Shown here piece after piece: positions 47,152 through 57,279 of a stretch of DNA of 64,000 nt; the first letter of the stretch is position 1; the number at the start of each line of letters is the position of its first letter. Below the pieces are notes generated by a model. That model did no database searches. It had not been told where the DNA came from and saw only the letters and a program-made list of their open reading frames with translations. The DNA is from Shewanella sp. OMA3-2 (GTDB lineage Bacteria; Pseudomonadota; Gammaproteobacteria; Enterobacterales; Shewanellaceae). The translations under genes were made by a program, and so were the position numbers. The stretch lies in contig NZ_CP090974.1 of assembly GCF_021513195.1 (NCBI RefSeq), positions 1,066,001 to 1,130,000 of the forward strand. Direction: 5' to 3'.

Positions 47152-47895
47152 ATGTCTGATTATAAAGTGCTACATACAAGTGCCGATGAGTTTGGTGACA
47201 TATTTGTGCTTGATGATGGCCACTTTAGGGTCTTATCATTTGGTGATAATGATGAACAAAGTAAAATGGATAAAACAGAGCCTTTTGTTCCACAGCATAC
47301 CTATGTGCAAGCAATGTTATGCGCGTTAATGGCAAAGCAGCCTAAAAGTGTGGTGATATTGGGGCTAGGCGGTGGCGCACTAGTGCATGCTTTACGTCAT
47401 TATGATGCAGCGATTAAAATCACCGCCGTAGAATTAAGGGAACAGGTTATTCATGCCGCTAAACGATTCTTTCAATTACCAATAGGCAAAAAACTGACTG
47501 TAGTGCATCAAAATGCGAATTGTTTTCTGCAAGCTGGCGACTTTAAAAAATGTGACGTGTTGTTTGTCGATATTTACAGCGAAAAGGGAGTTGACCCCAA
47601 ACTCTTATCTGCTGAGTTTACCGAGCATTGTTATTTAGGACTCAAAGCTGACGGAATATTGGTACTTAACTGCTGGAAAGAGCACCGTAACAATACTTCA
47701 TTACTCAGCCACTTACAGGATCACTTTAGTCATATTCATGCGTGCTTAACCGGCGGCGGAAACTGGGTGGTTTTTGCCACTAACCAAAGCCAGGGGCTGG
47801 TAGCAATGAGTAATAAATCCAATCAACACACCTTATCCCAAGCGTTAGATATTAATGTATCTAGGGTGCTAACCCGTTTTGAGCCTTGGAAGTAA
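47152..47895 (+). CDS. Spermidine synthase-like methyltransferase-fold protein
   Basis: A 247-aa protein of the SpeE/PMT-like fold. The SAM-type binding loop is VVILGLGGGALVHALRHY, then ITAVELREQVIHAAKRFF. The acidic stretch CDVLFVDIYSEKG stands where spermidine synthases have DxxxxDSTDP-like residues, but the polyamine-site signature is not intact, so true spermidine synthase activity is doubtful. GGAATGAT precedes the ATG. Confidence 0.8.
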   Translation: MSDYKVLHTSADEFGDIFVLDDGHFRVLSFGDNDEQSKMDKTEPFVPQHTYVQAMLCALMAKQPKSVVILGLGGGALVHALRHYDAAIKITAVELREQVIHAAKRFFQLPIGKKLTVVHQNANCFLQAGDFKKCDVLFVDIYSEKGVDPKLLSAEFTEHCYLGLKADGILVLNCWKEHRNNTSLLSHLQDHFSHIHACLTGGGNWVVFATNQSQGLVAMSNKSNQHTLSQALDINVSRVLTRFEPWK

Positions 47896-48118
47896 TATTT
47901 ATTGTTGAGCATTATGTTGCTCAATATAAAAAATCGATAACCGCTAATGGTTCAATTGCAAAACCGATTAGGATGATAGATTTTATCCGTTATACATAAT
48001 TAACCTGCCAGCGTATTCTAACTCCATCGAAACAGGGCGCGGTTTTAAAGCAAGCTTAAATTAAAACTAAGTCCATATTAAAAACCTTACTAAGTTATTT
48101 AATACAATGGAGTTAATC

Positions 48119-48688
48119 ATGACACAATCAATTATCAACAGCACTATCAAGCCATTCAAAGCCACTGCATTTCACAACGGCGCATTCGTTGAAGTGACAG
48201 AGCAAGACATACTAGGCAAATGGGCAGTTGTGTTCTTTTACCCTGCAGATTTCACTTTCGTTTGCCCTACTGAATTAGGTGACATGGCTGACCATTATGA
48301 AAAGCTTCAAGCTATGGGCGTAGAGGTTTATTCAGTATCAACTGATACTCACTTTACTCACAAAGCATGGCATTCAAGTTCAGACACCATTGGCAAAATC
48401 ACTTACCCAATGATAGGTGACCCAACAGGTACTATCACTCGTAACTTCGGTGTGATGATTGAAGAAGATGGGTTAGCACTTCGCGGTACTTTTGTGATTA
48501 ACCCAGAAGGTGAAGTGAAAGTTGCTGAAATTCACGACCTAGGTATCGGTCGTAGTGCATCAGAATTAGTGCGTAAAATTCAAGCTGCTCAATATGTCGC
48601 TAGTCACGATGGTGAAGTATGTCCAGCTAAATGGCAGCCAGGAGAAGAAACCTTAGCACCATCAATCGACCTAGTCGGTAAGATCTAA
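48119..48688 (+). CDS. ahpC: Alkyl hydroperoxide reductase subunit C (peroxiredoxin)
   Basis: A 189-aa typical 2-Cys peroxiredoxin. The peroxidatic Cys49 lies in [14 protein letters not shown] and the resolving Cys168 in [11 protein letters not shown]. It reduces H2O2 and organic peroxides with electrons from AhpF. The ATG at 48119 has GGAG 6 nt upstream; an in-frame ATG at 48107 is too close to that site. ahpF follows 163 bp downstream on the same strand. Confidence 0.96.
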   Translation: MTQSIINSTIKPFKATAFHNGAFVEVTEQDILGKWAVVFFYPADFTFVCPTELGDMADHYEKLQAMGVEVYSVSTDTHFTHKAWHSSSDTIGKITYPMIGDPTGTITRNFGVMIEEDGLALRGTFVINPEGEVKVAEIHDLGIGRSASELVRKIQAAQYVASHDGEVCPAKWQPGEETLAPSIDLVGKI

Positions 48689-48851
48689 GGCTAACTTCTA
48701 ACGCGAAATTATAACACGTTAGACAGTATACCCAGCCAGTTAATGTCCCCCGTATTAACTGGCAACCTCCTACTCTAACTAACTTTTATTCGCATATTTT
48801 ATAGTTCCCAATTCTATTTTCCATAGACAAACATTATCCCTAGGAGTTGTT

Positions 48852-50423
48852 ATGTTAGATACCAATGTAAAAAATCAACTGAAAACGTACCTTCAGAATC
48901 TTAAACACCCAGTTGAACTCGTGGTATCAACTGATGACTCAAAGAAATCTGCTGAGCTTAAAAGCTTAGCGCAAGATATTGTCGACAGCTCTGCACTGGT
49001 TAGTAGCACTGAAGCTACTGGACTACGCAGCCCAAGCATGACAGTGATTAACCCTGAATTAGCCACCAGCATTACCTTTGCAGGCTTGCCAATGGGTCAT
49101 GAATTTACTTCATTGGTATTGGCGTTATTACATAGCGGCGGTCACCCAATTAAGTTAGACGCTGATATTATTGAGCAAATTCGTACTTTGCCTGGTCAGT
49201 ATCATTTTGAGACTTATGTGTCATTAAGCTGCCAAACGTGTCCTGAAGTGATTCAGGCATTAAATATGATGGCGGCCATTAACCCTAATATCACCAATGT
49301 GATGATTGATGGTGCGTTATTTCAGCAAGAAGTTGAGCAGCGCAATATTATGTCGGTGCCATCAGTTTACTTAAATGGTGAGTCATTCTCAGTGGGCGCT
49401 ATAAGCGTAGTAGAAGTATTAAACAAGTTAGATAAAAATGCCGGTAGTCGTAAAGCTGAGCAATTAAACCAAAAGTCAGCATTTGATGTGTTGGTTGTTG
49501 GCGGTGGCCCTGCTGGTGCTTCAGCAGCAATATATGCAGCCCGTAAAGGCTTAACTACTGGGATTGTTGCTGAAAAATTTGGCGGCCAAGTTGCGGAAAC
49601 TGTGGGCATTGAAAACTTTATTTCGGTGTCTAAAACAGAGGGCCCCAAATTGGTTGCAAACCTTGAAAATCACGTTAAAGACTATGATGTTGATGTGATG
49701 GAAAACCAAAAGGTCGTTAAAATAGCATCAAACGGTTTATTTGATGTTGAGCTCGCAAATGGTGCCACACTACAAAGCAAAACCGTGTTGTTAGCTACAG
49801 GTGCAAGATGGCGTGAAATGAACGTACCAGGTGAGAAAGAATACCGTGGTAAAGGCGTGGCTTATTGTCCACATTGTGACGGCCCATTATTTAAAGGCAA
49901 ACGTGTTGCTGTTATTGGTGGAGGTAACTCGGGTATCGAAGCAGCCATTGACTTAGCTAACATTGTTGAGCATGTCACAGTTCTTGAGTTTGACAGTATT
50001 TTACGTGCGGATGAAGTACTGCAGCGTAAAGCAAAATCAATGGGTAATATTACTATTATTACTCAAGCACAAACCACCAAGGTGAATGGTGATGGTAATC
50101 GTGTTACAGGGCTAACCTATACCGATCGCCAAACAGGTGGCAGCCATGAGGTGACTTTAGCCGGTATTTTTGTACAGATTGGCTTAGTGCCTAATACTGA
50201 GTGGTTGAAAGGTGTTATTGATTTAACCCCACGCGGTGAAATTATCGTTGATGCACGTGGTCAGACATCGATACCAGGCATATTTGCGGCAGGCGATGTG
50301 ACCAATACTCCCTATAAGCAAATTATTATAGCCATGGGCAGTGGTGCCACGGCTTCGTTAGGTGCGTTTGATTACTTAATTCGTCATTCAGACACCGACA
50401 CAAACGTAGTAAAAGTCGCTTAA
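48852..50423 (+). CDS. ahpF: Alkyl hydroperoxide reductase subunit F
   Basis: A 523-aa NADH-dependent flavoprotein that reduces AhpC. The N-terminal double-thioredoxin-fold domain carries CQTC (in [11 protein letters not shown]). The thioredoxin-reductase-like part has the FAD site [21 protein letters not shown], the redox CPHC in [14 protein letters not shown], the NADH site [14 protein letters not shown] and the C-terminal FAD motif [16 protein letters not shown]. Length and order match E. coli AhpF. TAGGAGTTGTT precedes the ATG. Confidence 0.96.
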   Translation: MLDTNVKNQLKTYLQNLKHPVELVVSTDDSKKSAELKSLAQDIVDSSALVSSTEATGLRSPSMTVINPELATSITFAGLPMGHEFTSLVLALLHSGGHPIKLDADIIEQIRTLPGQYHFETYVSLSCQTCPEVIQALNMMAAINPNITNVMIDGALFQQEVEQRNIMSVPSVYLNGESFSVGAISVVEVLNKLDKNAGSRKAEQLNQKSAFDVLVVGGGPAGASAAIYAARKGLTTGIVAEKFGGQVAETVGIENFISVSKTEGPKLVANLENHVKDYDVDVMENQKVVKIASNGLFDVELANGATLQSKTVLLATGARWREMNVPGEKEYRGKGVAYCPHCDGPLFKGKRVAVIGGGNSGIEAAIDLANIVEHVTVLEFDSILRADEVLQRKAKSMGNITIITQAQTTKVNGDGNRVTGLTYTDRQTGGSHEVTLAGIFVQIGLVPNTEWLKGVIDLTPRGEIIVDARGQTSIPGIFAAGDVTNTPYKQIIIAMGSGATASLGAFDYLIRHSDTDTNVVKVA

Positions 50424-50445
50424 TATTATTCAGTTTAATCGATTG

Positions 50446-50471
50446 AAGCCAGCATCGTGCTGGCTTTTTTG
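50446..50471 (+). terminator. Terminator of ahpF
   Basis: AAGCCAGCA pairs with TGCTGGCTT around a 3-nt loop, followed by six T. Confidence 0.92.
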
Positions 50472-50896
50472 TGTGTTAAATGACATGCGATAAACTGTGC
50501 TAATTTCAATATAACTTCTGAATGTTTTCTGAACCATCTTGTTGGTGAAATTATACGAAATGAAGTATGACAAGCAAACGGCGAATGGTCGTGTTTAGCC
50601 TGTATTCGGGTGATGAGATAATAATAAAGATTTCAATTATTTGATTTAGATTATACTTGTATGGTCGATAACAAGAGATGATTATAAAAACTAGCACTAA
50701 AGATTGCTTTTTTATGGATTTTTTATACCGACAAGGTGTCCGTTGGCTATGATTAATGAAATCCAGCTTTTATAGATTAAATAGAAATAAAAATGATCGA
50801 AATAGCCTCTCATGGACCGAGATAAGTTCAATTTTCTAGCACAGTGCAATCTATATAAAGATTCACTATATGTTATGTATCGCTTGGGGGCGAAGT
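50472..50896. other. Upstream region of the chemoreceptor gene
   Basis: No gene and no clear repeat. It presumably holds the promoter of the chemoreceptor. I could not pick out a convincing sigma-28 motif by eye. Confidence 0.3.
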
Positions 50897-52516
50897 ATGA
50901 ATTGGTTTAATAACATGTCCATTTTTAAAAAAGTGGGATTAATATTCGTATTGTCTGTGGTCATATTTACCGTCAACTTAGCAATTAGTATAGTGGCAAT
51001 AAATAAAAATCAAGACACGATGAATTTTATGCAGAGTAAGGTTAGCGAGCGTGTAGAACTTGCTAATCAAAACGTTATCTTTGTGCAGCGATTAGATGAG
51101 CTATACACACAGTCGGTTTCTTTTGCTGACGAAGATTTACTGACCAATGCATCTAAAGTCTTTAAGTCATTAGATTCAAATTTAAATAAACTTAGTGCGA
51201 TAGACGAAAATCAGTTTCAGTCGCTATCATCATTATCCCACTCACTTGAACAATATAATAATATGACATCTAAACTGGCTCGCGGCATGCTTGATGGCAG
51301 CATAGACATGAGCCAAGTGGGTCAAATTAGTCATAAGAAGTCAGAAATATTTGAAACGCTGACACGTGGTATTAATCAATATAAAATTGATAAAGTAGAC
51401 GAGTTCTCATCAACACTTGCAGAAGCCAGTAATCGTTCAGAGCAAAGCTTATATCTTACGTTAAGTATTGGTATTGCTTTGTTAATTATCATGGGTATTG
51501 CGACCATATCTATTGCACGTTCAATCAGCAGCTCTGCCAGTAATGTTGCAAATTCGCTAGGTGAATTAGCTGATGGTAAAGGTAATTTACGTCATCAATT
51601 ACAAGTGACGGGGAGTGATGAACTGGGCCAAGTATCGAGTAATTTCAATCGATTTTTACGTCTGCTTGCTGATTCAATCGAAGGTGTGGTTAGTGTAACC
51701 AGCCCATTATTGGACAGCGCGAAAGCGCTAAAAGACAGAATGTCTTTGGCAACTAAAGCGACCCAGCAACAAAGTCAAGATGCGCGCAATGTGCAAGTTT
51801 CGATGGAGGAGATGCGTCATTCGGTTAATAATATTTCACTCAGCGCCCAACAAGCTGCAGAAGCCGCACAAGAGGCTGAACGTGAAGCAACCGCTGGTTT
51901 AGTGGTGGTGGAGCGAACGATTAATATTTCCCAAGACTTGAATAAAGGTATTGAGCTCGCTTCTAATTCTATTAATGAATTAGCTAAAGATACTGAAAGT
52001 GTGGGCTCTATTTTAAACGTGATCACCTCGATAGCGGAGCAAACTAACTTATTAGCGCTAAATGCGGCGATTGAAGCGGCGCGTGCTGGTGAACAAGGTA
52101 GAGGCTTTGCTGTTGTGGCTGATGAAGTGCGTGCATTAGCGTCTAAAACGGCCGATGCAACTAAAGAAATTCGTGAAGTGTTAGACCGATTAAAAGGTGC
52201 CGCTGTGTCGTCGGTTTCGACTATGAATGCTGCAATTACTAAATCATCAGACAATGAACGTTACGCTAAAGATACCGGTGATGTGCTTAAGTCTATTCAA
52301 TCAAAAATTGTCAGTATTAATAGCATGAATACCCACATAGCATCAGCGACGGAGCAGCAATCGGTTGTGGCTGAAGAAGTGGGCGGTAATGTAGTTGAAA
52401 TGAATGCATCATTTGAGAACACCTTAAATATTTTAAGTGAAGTGCATAATATTTCTCAAGGATTAGATGATTTTGCAGTACAACTTAAAAATACGACGTC
52501 ACAGTTTAAATTATAA
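50897..52516 (+). CDS. Methyl-accepting chemotaxis protein
   Basis: A 539-aa chemoreceptor. TM1 (about 14-34), a periplasmic four-helix-like sensor (about 35-190) and TM2 (about 191-212) are followed by HAMP ([27 protein letters not shown]). A long signalling coiled coil has the CheA/CheW tip [40 protein letters not shown]. No pentapeptide for CheR docking is seen at the C-terminus. The ATG at 50897 follows GGGGGCGAAGT. Ligand unknown. Confidence 0.94.
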   Translation: MNWFNNMSIFKKVGLIFVLSVVIFTVNLAISIVAINKNQDTMNFMQSKVSERVELANQNVIFVQRLDELYTQSVSFADEDLLTNASKVFKSLDSNLNKLSAIDENQFQSLSSLSHSLEQYNNMTSKLARGMLDGSIDMSQVGQISHKKSEIFETLTRGINQYKIDKVDEFSSTLAEASNRSEQSLYLTLSIGIALLIIMGIATISIARSISSSASNVANSLGELADGKGNLRHQLQVTGSDELGQVSSNFNRFLRLLADSIEGVVSVTSPLLDSAKALKDRMSLATKATQQQSQDARNVQVSMEEMRHSVNNISLSAQQAAEAAQEAEREATAGLVVVERTINISQDLNKGIELASNSINELAKDTESVGSILNVITSIAEQTNLLALNAAIEAARAGEQGRGFAVVADEVRALASKTADATKEIREVLDRLKGAAVSSVSTMNAAITKSSDNERYAKDTGDVLKSIQSKIVSINSMNTHIASATEQQSVVAEEVGGNVVEMNASFENTLNILSEVHNISQGLDDFAVQLKNTTSQFKL

Positions 52517-52560
52517 ATATTAACTTTTATTAAATGATAGGTGAGTTGATATAGTGTAAA

Positions 52561-52588
52561 AAATGGCGCTCAAATGAGCGCCATTTTT
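52561..52588. terminator. Bidirectional terminator
   Basis: AAATGGCGCTC pairs with GAGCGCCATTT around a short AAAT loop, with flanking A and T runs. It separates the convergent chemoreceptor and S46 peptidase genes. Confidence 0.92.
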
Positions 52589-52610
52589 GTTTATTGCTAT
52601 TAGAGGGGGT

Positions 52611-55600
52611 CTACTCTTTGGTTTTATTTTGTTGTACTTCAGATTGTTGCGCTTTATCTAACTGAGCTTTATTGAGTTGCGCTTTATCTAGCTGTGCTTT
52701 ATCTAGCTGCGCTTTATCTAGCTGCGCTTTATCTAGCTGAGCTTTATCGAGCTGCGCTTTATCTAGCAGTGCTTTATCTAGCAGTGCTTTATCTAGCTGT
52801 GCTTTATCGAGCTGTGCTTTATCGAGTTGTGCTTCAGCTTGTTGCACTTCAGTTTGTTGCACTTCAGTTTGTTTCACTTCAGTTTGTTGCACTTCAGTTT
52901 GTTGCACTTCAGCTTGTTTCACTTCAGTTTGTTGCACTTCAGTTTGTTGCACTTCAGTTTGTTGCACTTCAGTTTGTTGCACTTCAGTTTGTTGCACTTC
53001 AGTTTGTTGCACTTCAGTTTGTTGCACTTCAGTTTGTTGCACTTCAGTTTGTTGCACTTCAGTTTGTTGCACTTCAGTTTGTTGCACTTCAGTTTGTTGC
53101 ACTTCAGTTTGTTGCACTTCAGCTTGTTTCACTTCAGTTTGTTCAACTTCAGCTTGTTTGGTTTCTTCCAGTAGGGCTTCTTCTCGTTGAGCTTCTTCTC
53201 GTTGAGCTTCTTCGAGTTGAGCTTTATCGAGTTGAGATTTACCGAGTTGAGACTCTTCTAATTGGGCTTCATCTAGTTGAGTTTCATCTAGTTGAGCTTC
53301 ATCTAGTTGAGCTTTATCGAGTTGAGATTCATCTAGTTGAGTTTCATCTAGTTGAGCTTCATCTAGTTGAGTTTCATCTAGTTGAGTTTCATCTAGTTGA
53401 GTTTCATCGAGTTGAGTTTTATCGAGTTGAGTTTCATCTAGTTGAATGAAAGGTTGGGACTCAGAGTTACGCACTAGCGTTAATTCTTTAATTAAATTAT
53501 CCGCATGATCAACTTGATCCATCATCCACAATATATAGCGAATATCGACATGAACAGCGCGGGTGATCGTTGGGTTAAAGAACCAGTCTTTGGTAATTGC
53601 TTCGTATGTAGAGTCAAAGTTTAATCCTACAAGTTCACCTCTACCATTGAATATCGGTGAGCCTGAGTTACCTCCTGTGGTATCGACGCTGGATAAAAAG
53701 TTAACTGGAACCGAGTTAAAATCACTTTTAGGCTCAATACAGGAAATAAGTCTACACAACCAAGAGCGTGGATCGTTATACACTGACTGAACAGTATGTT
53801 TGCCATAGTCGTTAGTCGCGATAGCAGCTAATAGTTTGGCTGGAGCATTGTACGGTTCTACTCCAATATGTTTAGCGGTAATACCTTGTAAGCGGGTGAA
53901 TGGCTGCTTGTATAAAGCATCATTAGATTGATAACCATCAACCATGCCATATGTTATCCGTAAAGTACGATTTGCATCAGGGTAAACAGGCCAGTTATTG
54001 GCTTTATAGTAGGCAATAATAGCGGCCATATATTCTGGACGAGCTTTAGATAATTTACCTTCAATGACCTTATTTTCTTGTTCCAGTGCCATATTGGTGT
54101 CATGCAACTCAACCGCTAAGCGGATAAATGGGTCACTGCTGGTTTGAAACTCTTCAACTGTTTTATTCATCCAAGCCAAGCGGGTAGCTTGATCAGTTAG
54201 CTCTGTTAACGCATATATGCCATGAACTTTAGCAACAAATCCTTGATGATCAGAACTATTGTTTAATGCGTTATCAAATACTTCAACTTTTAAGGGTTGC
54301 GCCATATAGGCATTTAAGTCCTGTAACCATAAGGTTTTATCCACTTCAATATCAAAGCTGCTATCGATACGTTTCATGTCTGCACGGAACATTTTCATGT
54401 CACGTTTTTGGTAACCAGATTCACGCATAGCATCCGGTTTTTGTTTTTCTTGGGCTAAACGGTACAAACTTTTAGCGGCAAGCAGTAAGGCACTTGATTG
54501 CGCGTTTTCAAAATAATAGTTAATTTGAGCATATTTTTGTTGTTCAGCAAGTAAGACTTCAAGGTCAGCAATTAACAGCGGATTAGCAGATTCATCCTTT
54601 TTTAACCATGCTAAAAAGCCGTCTTCTCTACTTTGTTTGATGCCGACAATATCTGTCGCTTTAAAGCCGTCTAATAAACCATTAAGCTTTTTCATCCGAT
54701 TTGACATCGAAGCCATAGTGCCCGCATATTTAATCGCGATGTTTTTATCTATATTTCCCATTTGGGTGATAGTGTCAATTTGCAACAGATAGCGCGTGGC
54801 ATGGGTTGGATATAACCAATCACTGGCAAACTTAAGTTCACTCGTCAGGTTGTAACGACTGGTCGAGCCTGGATAACCTGCGGCAAATACGCCGTCACCT
54901 GCTTTAACGCCATCAGCATTTACTTTTAAATAGCTTTTAGGGGTAAAAGGAACATTGTCAGCCGAGTAAACGGCTGGTTTACCATTTTTGCCTACATAAG
55001 CGCGTAAAAAGGTAAAGTCAGCAGAATGACGAGGGTATTCGTAATTATCAATATCTCCACCATAACCGCCAATGCTTTCGGGTGGTGCGTAGACTAAGCG
55101 AACGTCGCGAATAATAAGCTGTTTGATGAGGTAATATTCTAGACCGTTGTGATAACTATTTACTGAACAACGGTAGTTATCATCGGCTTCACATATTTTA
55201 ATTAAGCTTTTGCTGTTAGTTTGAATTTGCTCATAACGTATTAATGGCTCATCACTTAAATCAGCTGTAATCAGCTGGGTAACATCTGTGACATTTTCAG
55301 TAATGTATAAACGCTCATTAGGACCAGCAGAAGGCTCGTCGGCCATTGTTTTAGCTAAAAAGCCATCAGTGAGGTAATTATGTTCTTTTTTACTGTTATA
55401 TTGAATGCCGCGATAGGCGCAATGATGATTTGTGACAACTAGGCCTTGGGGAGACACGAAACTGGCGGTACAATAGCCCAAACTGACGACCGCATTCATT
55501 GGATATTGGCCTAGGTCTGCAAGTTGCGTTGCGGGAATGCCAATACCACGTTCTATTAGTTTATCGGCGATAGAGGGCATCTGATAGGGTTGCCATTGCC

Positions 55601-55661
55601 CTTCATCGGCATAGGTGAAACCCGATGACAACACTAAAGCGGCTATCAATATAATACGCAT
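52611..55661 (-). CDS. S46 dipeptidyl-peptidase (DPP11-like) with long pentapeptide-repeat tail
   Basis: A 1016-aa exported serine exopeptidase. Signal peptide cleavage falls near TYADEGQ. The S46 triad is His80 (VTNHHCAYRG), Asp215 (YPRHSADF) and Ser666 (TGGNSGSP). The residue 18 after the nucleophile, which sets P1 specificity in this family, is Ser684 (NFDSTYE). Gly there means DPP7 and Arg or Ser means DPP11, so cleavage after Asp/Glu is predicted. S46 enzymes normally end near residue 720. Here residues 740-1009 are about 54 five-residue repeats (QLDET, QQTEV, QLDKA types), absent from family members I know. It is monocistronic, with a terminator downstream. Confidence 0.9.
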   Translation of the reverse strand: MRIILIAALVLSSGFTYADEGQWQPYQMPSIADKLIERGIGIPATQLADLGQYPMNAVVSLGYCTASFVSPQGLVVTNHHCAYRGIQYNSKKEHNYLTDGFLAKTMADEPSAGPNERLYITENVTDVTQLITADLSDEPLIRYEQIQTNSKSLIKICEADDNYRCSVNSYHNGLEYYLIKQLIIRDVRLVYAPPESIGGYGGDIDNYEYPRHSADFTFLRAYVGKNGKPAVYSADNVPFTPKSYLKVNADGVKAGDGVFAAGYPGSTSRYNLTSELKFASDWLYPTHATRYLLQIDTITQMGNIDKNIAIKYAGTMASMSNRMKKLNGLLDGFKATDIVGIKQSREDGFLAWLKKDESANPLLIADLEVLLAEQQKYAQINYYFENAQSSALLLAAKSLYRLAQEKQKPDAMRESGYQKRDMKMFRADMKRIDSSFDIEVDKTLWLQDLNAYMAQPLKVEVFDNALNNSSDHQGFVAKVHGIYALTELTDQATRLAWMNKTVEEFQTSSDPFIRLAVELHDTNMALEQENKVIEGKLSKARPEYMAAIIAYYKANNWPVYPDANRTLRITYGMVDGYQSNDALYKQPFTRLQGITAKHIGVEPYNAPAKLLAAIATNDYGKHTVQSVYNDPRSWLCRLISCIEPKSDFNSVPVNFLSSVDTTGGNSGSPIFNGRGELVGLNFDSTYEAITKDWFFNPTITRAVHVDIRYILWMMDQVDHADNLIKELTLVRNSESQPFIQLDETQLDKTQLDETQLDETQLDETQLDEAQLDETQLDESQLDKAQLDEAQLDETQLDEAQLEESQLGKSQLDKAQLEEAQREEAQREEALLEETKQAEVEQTEVKQAEVQQTEVQQTEVQQTEVQQTEVQQTEVQQTEVQQTEVQQTEVQQTEVQQTEVQQTEVQQTEVQQTEVKQAEVQQTEVQQTEVKQTEVQQTEVQQAEAQLDKAQLDKAQLDKALLDKALLDKAQLDKAQLDKAQLDKAQLDKAQLDKAQLNKAQLDKAQQSEVQQNKTKE
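52632..53446 (-). repeat. 15-bp tandem repeat array inside the S46 peptidase gene
   Basis: About 54 units of 15 bp, in frame with the peptidase. There are three blocks: LDET/LDEA-type units (about 53146-53446), an almost homogeneous run of QQTEV units (about 52830-53145), and LDKA-type units (about 52640-52829). The middle block is the most uniform at DNA level, which suggests recent expansion by slippage. Confidence 0.95.
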
Positions 55662-55785
55662 GTTTTTTCCTTATGCAGTTTATTTTCCGTATGTTTGCAA
55701 TCGCCGCTGGGTTAATATCGCTCAGCTAAATTCGACCACGGTGTTATACCATATTTTTTAAAGTCGTTGGAATCTTGGAGTGTTA

Positions 55786-57195
55786 ATGTCACAACCATCA
55801 ACCGCATTTAGAGCCAGAAACAGGCAGAAAGATGCCGAAGTAAATGCCTTAAAGTTACCTCCTCATTCAATAGAGGCCGAACAGTCAGTGTTGGGTGGAT
55901 TGATGCTCGATGCTGAAGCATGGGATCGCGTAGCCGAAGCGGTTGTAGCGGAAGATTTTTATTCTCGATCACATAGAATGATTTTCAATGCGATGCAGCG
56001 TTTGATGGAGCGCGCGCAACCTATTGATTTGATCACGGTATCTGAGCAACTTGAAATAGAAGATCAACTCGATGATGCTGGTGGATTTTCTTACTTAGGT
56101 GAAATTGCTAAAAATACCCCGAGTGCCGGCAATATTTTATCGTATGCGCAAATTGTACGTGAACGTGCAGTCGTTAGAGACATGATCAGTGTTGCCCATG
56201 AAATAGCCGACGCGGGTTATAATCCTGAAGGCAGAAATTCAAGTGATTTATTAGACTTAGCTGAAAGCAAAGTCTTTAAAATTGCTGAGTCTCGGGCGAA
56301 TTCAAGTGAAGGCCCTGAAGGGATAAAATCCATTCTTGAAAAAACCGTCGATAAAATTGAGCAACTTTATAATAACCCTCATAACGGTGTCACCGGTGTT
56401 TCCAGTGGTTTTGCTGATCTTGACAAAATGACCGCAGGTTTTCAGTCTGGTGATCTAGTGATTGTTGCTGCACGTCCTTCTATGGGTAAAACTACGTTCG
56501 CGATGAATCTATGTGAGCAGGCTGCTATGAACGAAGATAAACCTGTGCTTATTTTTAGTCTAGAGATGCCCTCAGAACAAATTATGATGCGTATGCTGGC
56601 CTCGTTAGGCCGCGTCGATCAAACTAAAATTCGTACCGGTCAGTTAGATGACGAAGATTGGGCGCGTGTTTCATCAACCATGGGCATTATGCTTGAACAA
56701 GGCAAAATGTATATTGATGATAGCTCAGGGTTAACCCCAACGGATGTGCGCAGTCGTGCAAGACGAATTGCACGTGAGTACGGCGGTTTATCGATGATCA
56801 TGATCGATTACTTGCAGCTCATGCAGGTGCCAGCGCTAAAAGATAACCGTACCTTAGAGATTTCTGAAATATCTCGTTCATTAAAAGCCTTAGCCAAAGA
56901 GCTTGAGATCCCAGTGGTTGCACTGTCTCAGCTTAACCGCTCTTTGGAACAACGTGCTGATAAACGCCCGATTAACTCTGACTTACGTGAATCTGGTGCA
57001 ATTGAGCAGGATGCTGATCTTATTATGTTTATCTATCGTGATGAAGTTTATAATGACGATACCGAAGATAAGGGCACAGCTGAAATTATTATTGGTAAGC
57101 AACGTAACGGCCCTATTGGGCGTGTTAGGTTAACTTTCCAGGGGCACTTTTCTCGATTTGATAATTACTCAGGGCCACAATTCGAAGAAGATTAA
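55786..57195 (+). CDS. dnaB: Replicative DNA helicase DnaB
   Basis: A 469-aa hexameric helicase. The N-terminal DnaB domain starts PPHSIEAEQSVLGGLMLD. The RecA-like core has Walker A ARPSMGKTTFAMN, FSLEMPSEQIMMRML, Walker B MIMIDYLQLM and the arginine-finger segment DLRESGAIEQDADLIMFIYRDE. There is no intein. The ATG at 55786 has GGAG 5 nt upstream. alr follows after 84 bp, the common dnaB-alr order of gammaproteobacteria. Confidence 0.97.
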   Translation: MSQPSTAFRARNRQKDAEVNALKLPPHSIEAEQSVLGGLMLDAEAWDRVAEAVVAEDFYSRSHRMIFNAMQRLMERAQPIDLITVSEQLEIEDQLDDAGGFSYLGEIAKNTPSAGNILSYAQIVRERAVVRDMISVAHEIADAGYNPEGRNSSDLLDLAESKVFKIAESRANSSEGPEGIKSILEKTVDKIEQLYNNPHNGVTGVSSGFADLDKMTAGFQSGDLVIVAARPSMGKTTFAMNLCEQAAMNEDKPVLIFSLEMPSEQIMMRMLASLGRVDQTKIRTGQLDDEDWARVSSTMGIMLEQGKMYIDDSSGLTPTDVRSRARRIAREYGGLSMIMIDYLQLMQVPALKDNRTLEISEISRSLKALAKELEIPVVALSQLNRSLEQRADKRPINSDLRESGAIEQDADLIMFIYRDEVYNDDTEDKGTAEIIIGKQRNGPIGRVRLTFQGHFSRFDNYSGPQFEED

Positions 57196-57279
57196 TCTTA
57201 TCGATTACCTGTTTAATTTAACAACACAATTAACGATGGCTTAGCTTTGCGGCCATCATTTGTTTTATAAGGCCATTTT

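Noticed and set aside
47940..47980. OxyR-type site upstream of ahpC
   Set aside because: A dyad CTAATGGTT/AACCGATTAG is present, but the spaced ATAG/CTAT elements of OxyR sites are not.
52632..53446. CRISPR array
   Set aside because: The repeats are 15 bp, contiguous, without spacers, and in frame with an exported peptidase.
52694..53449. Long plus-strand frames opposite the S46 peptidase tail (also 52827-53174)
   Set aside because: A 15-bp repeat stays open in any frame that lacks a stop in one unit. The products are low-complexity (LYLAA, LLHFS) and no start signal is present.
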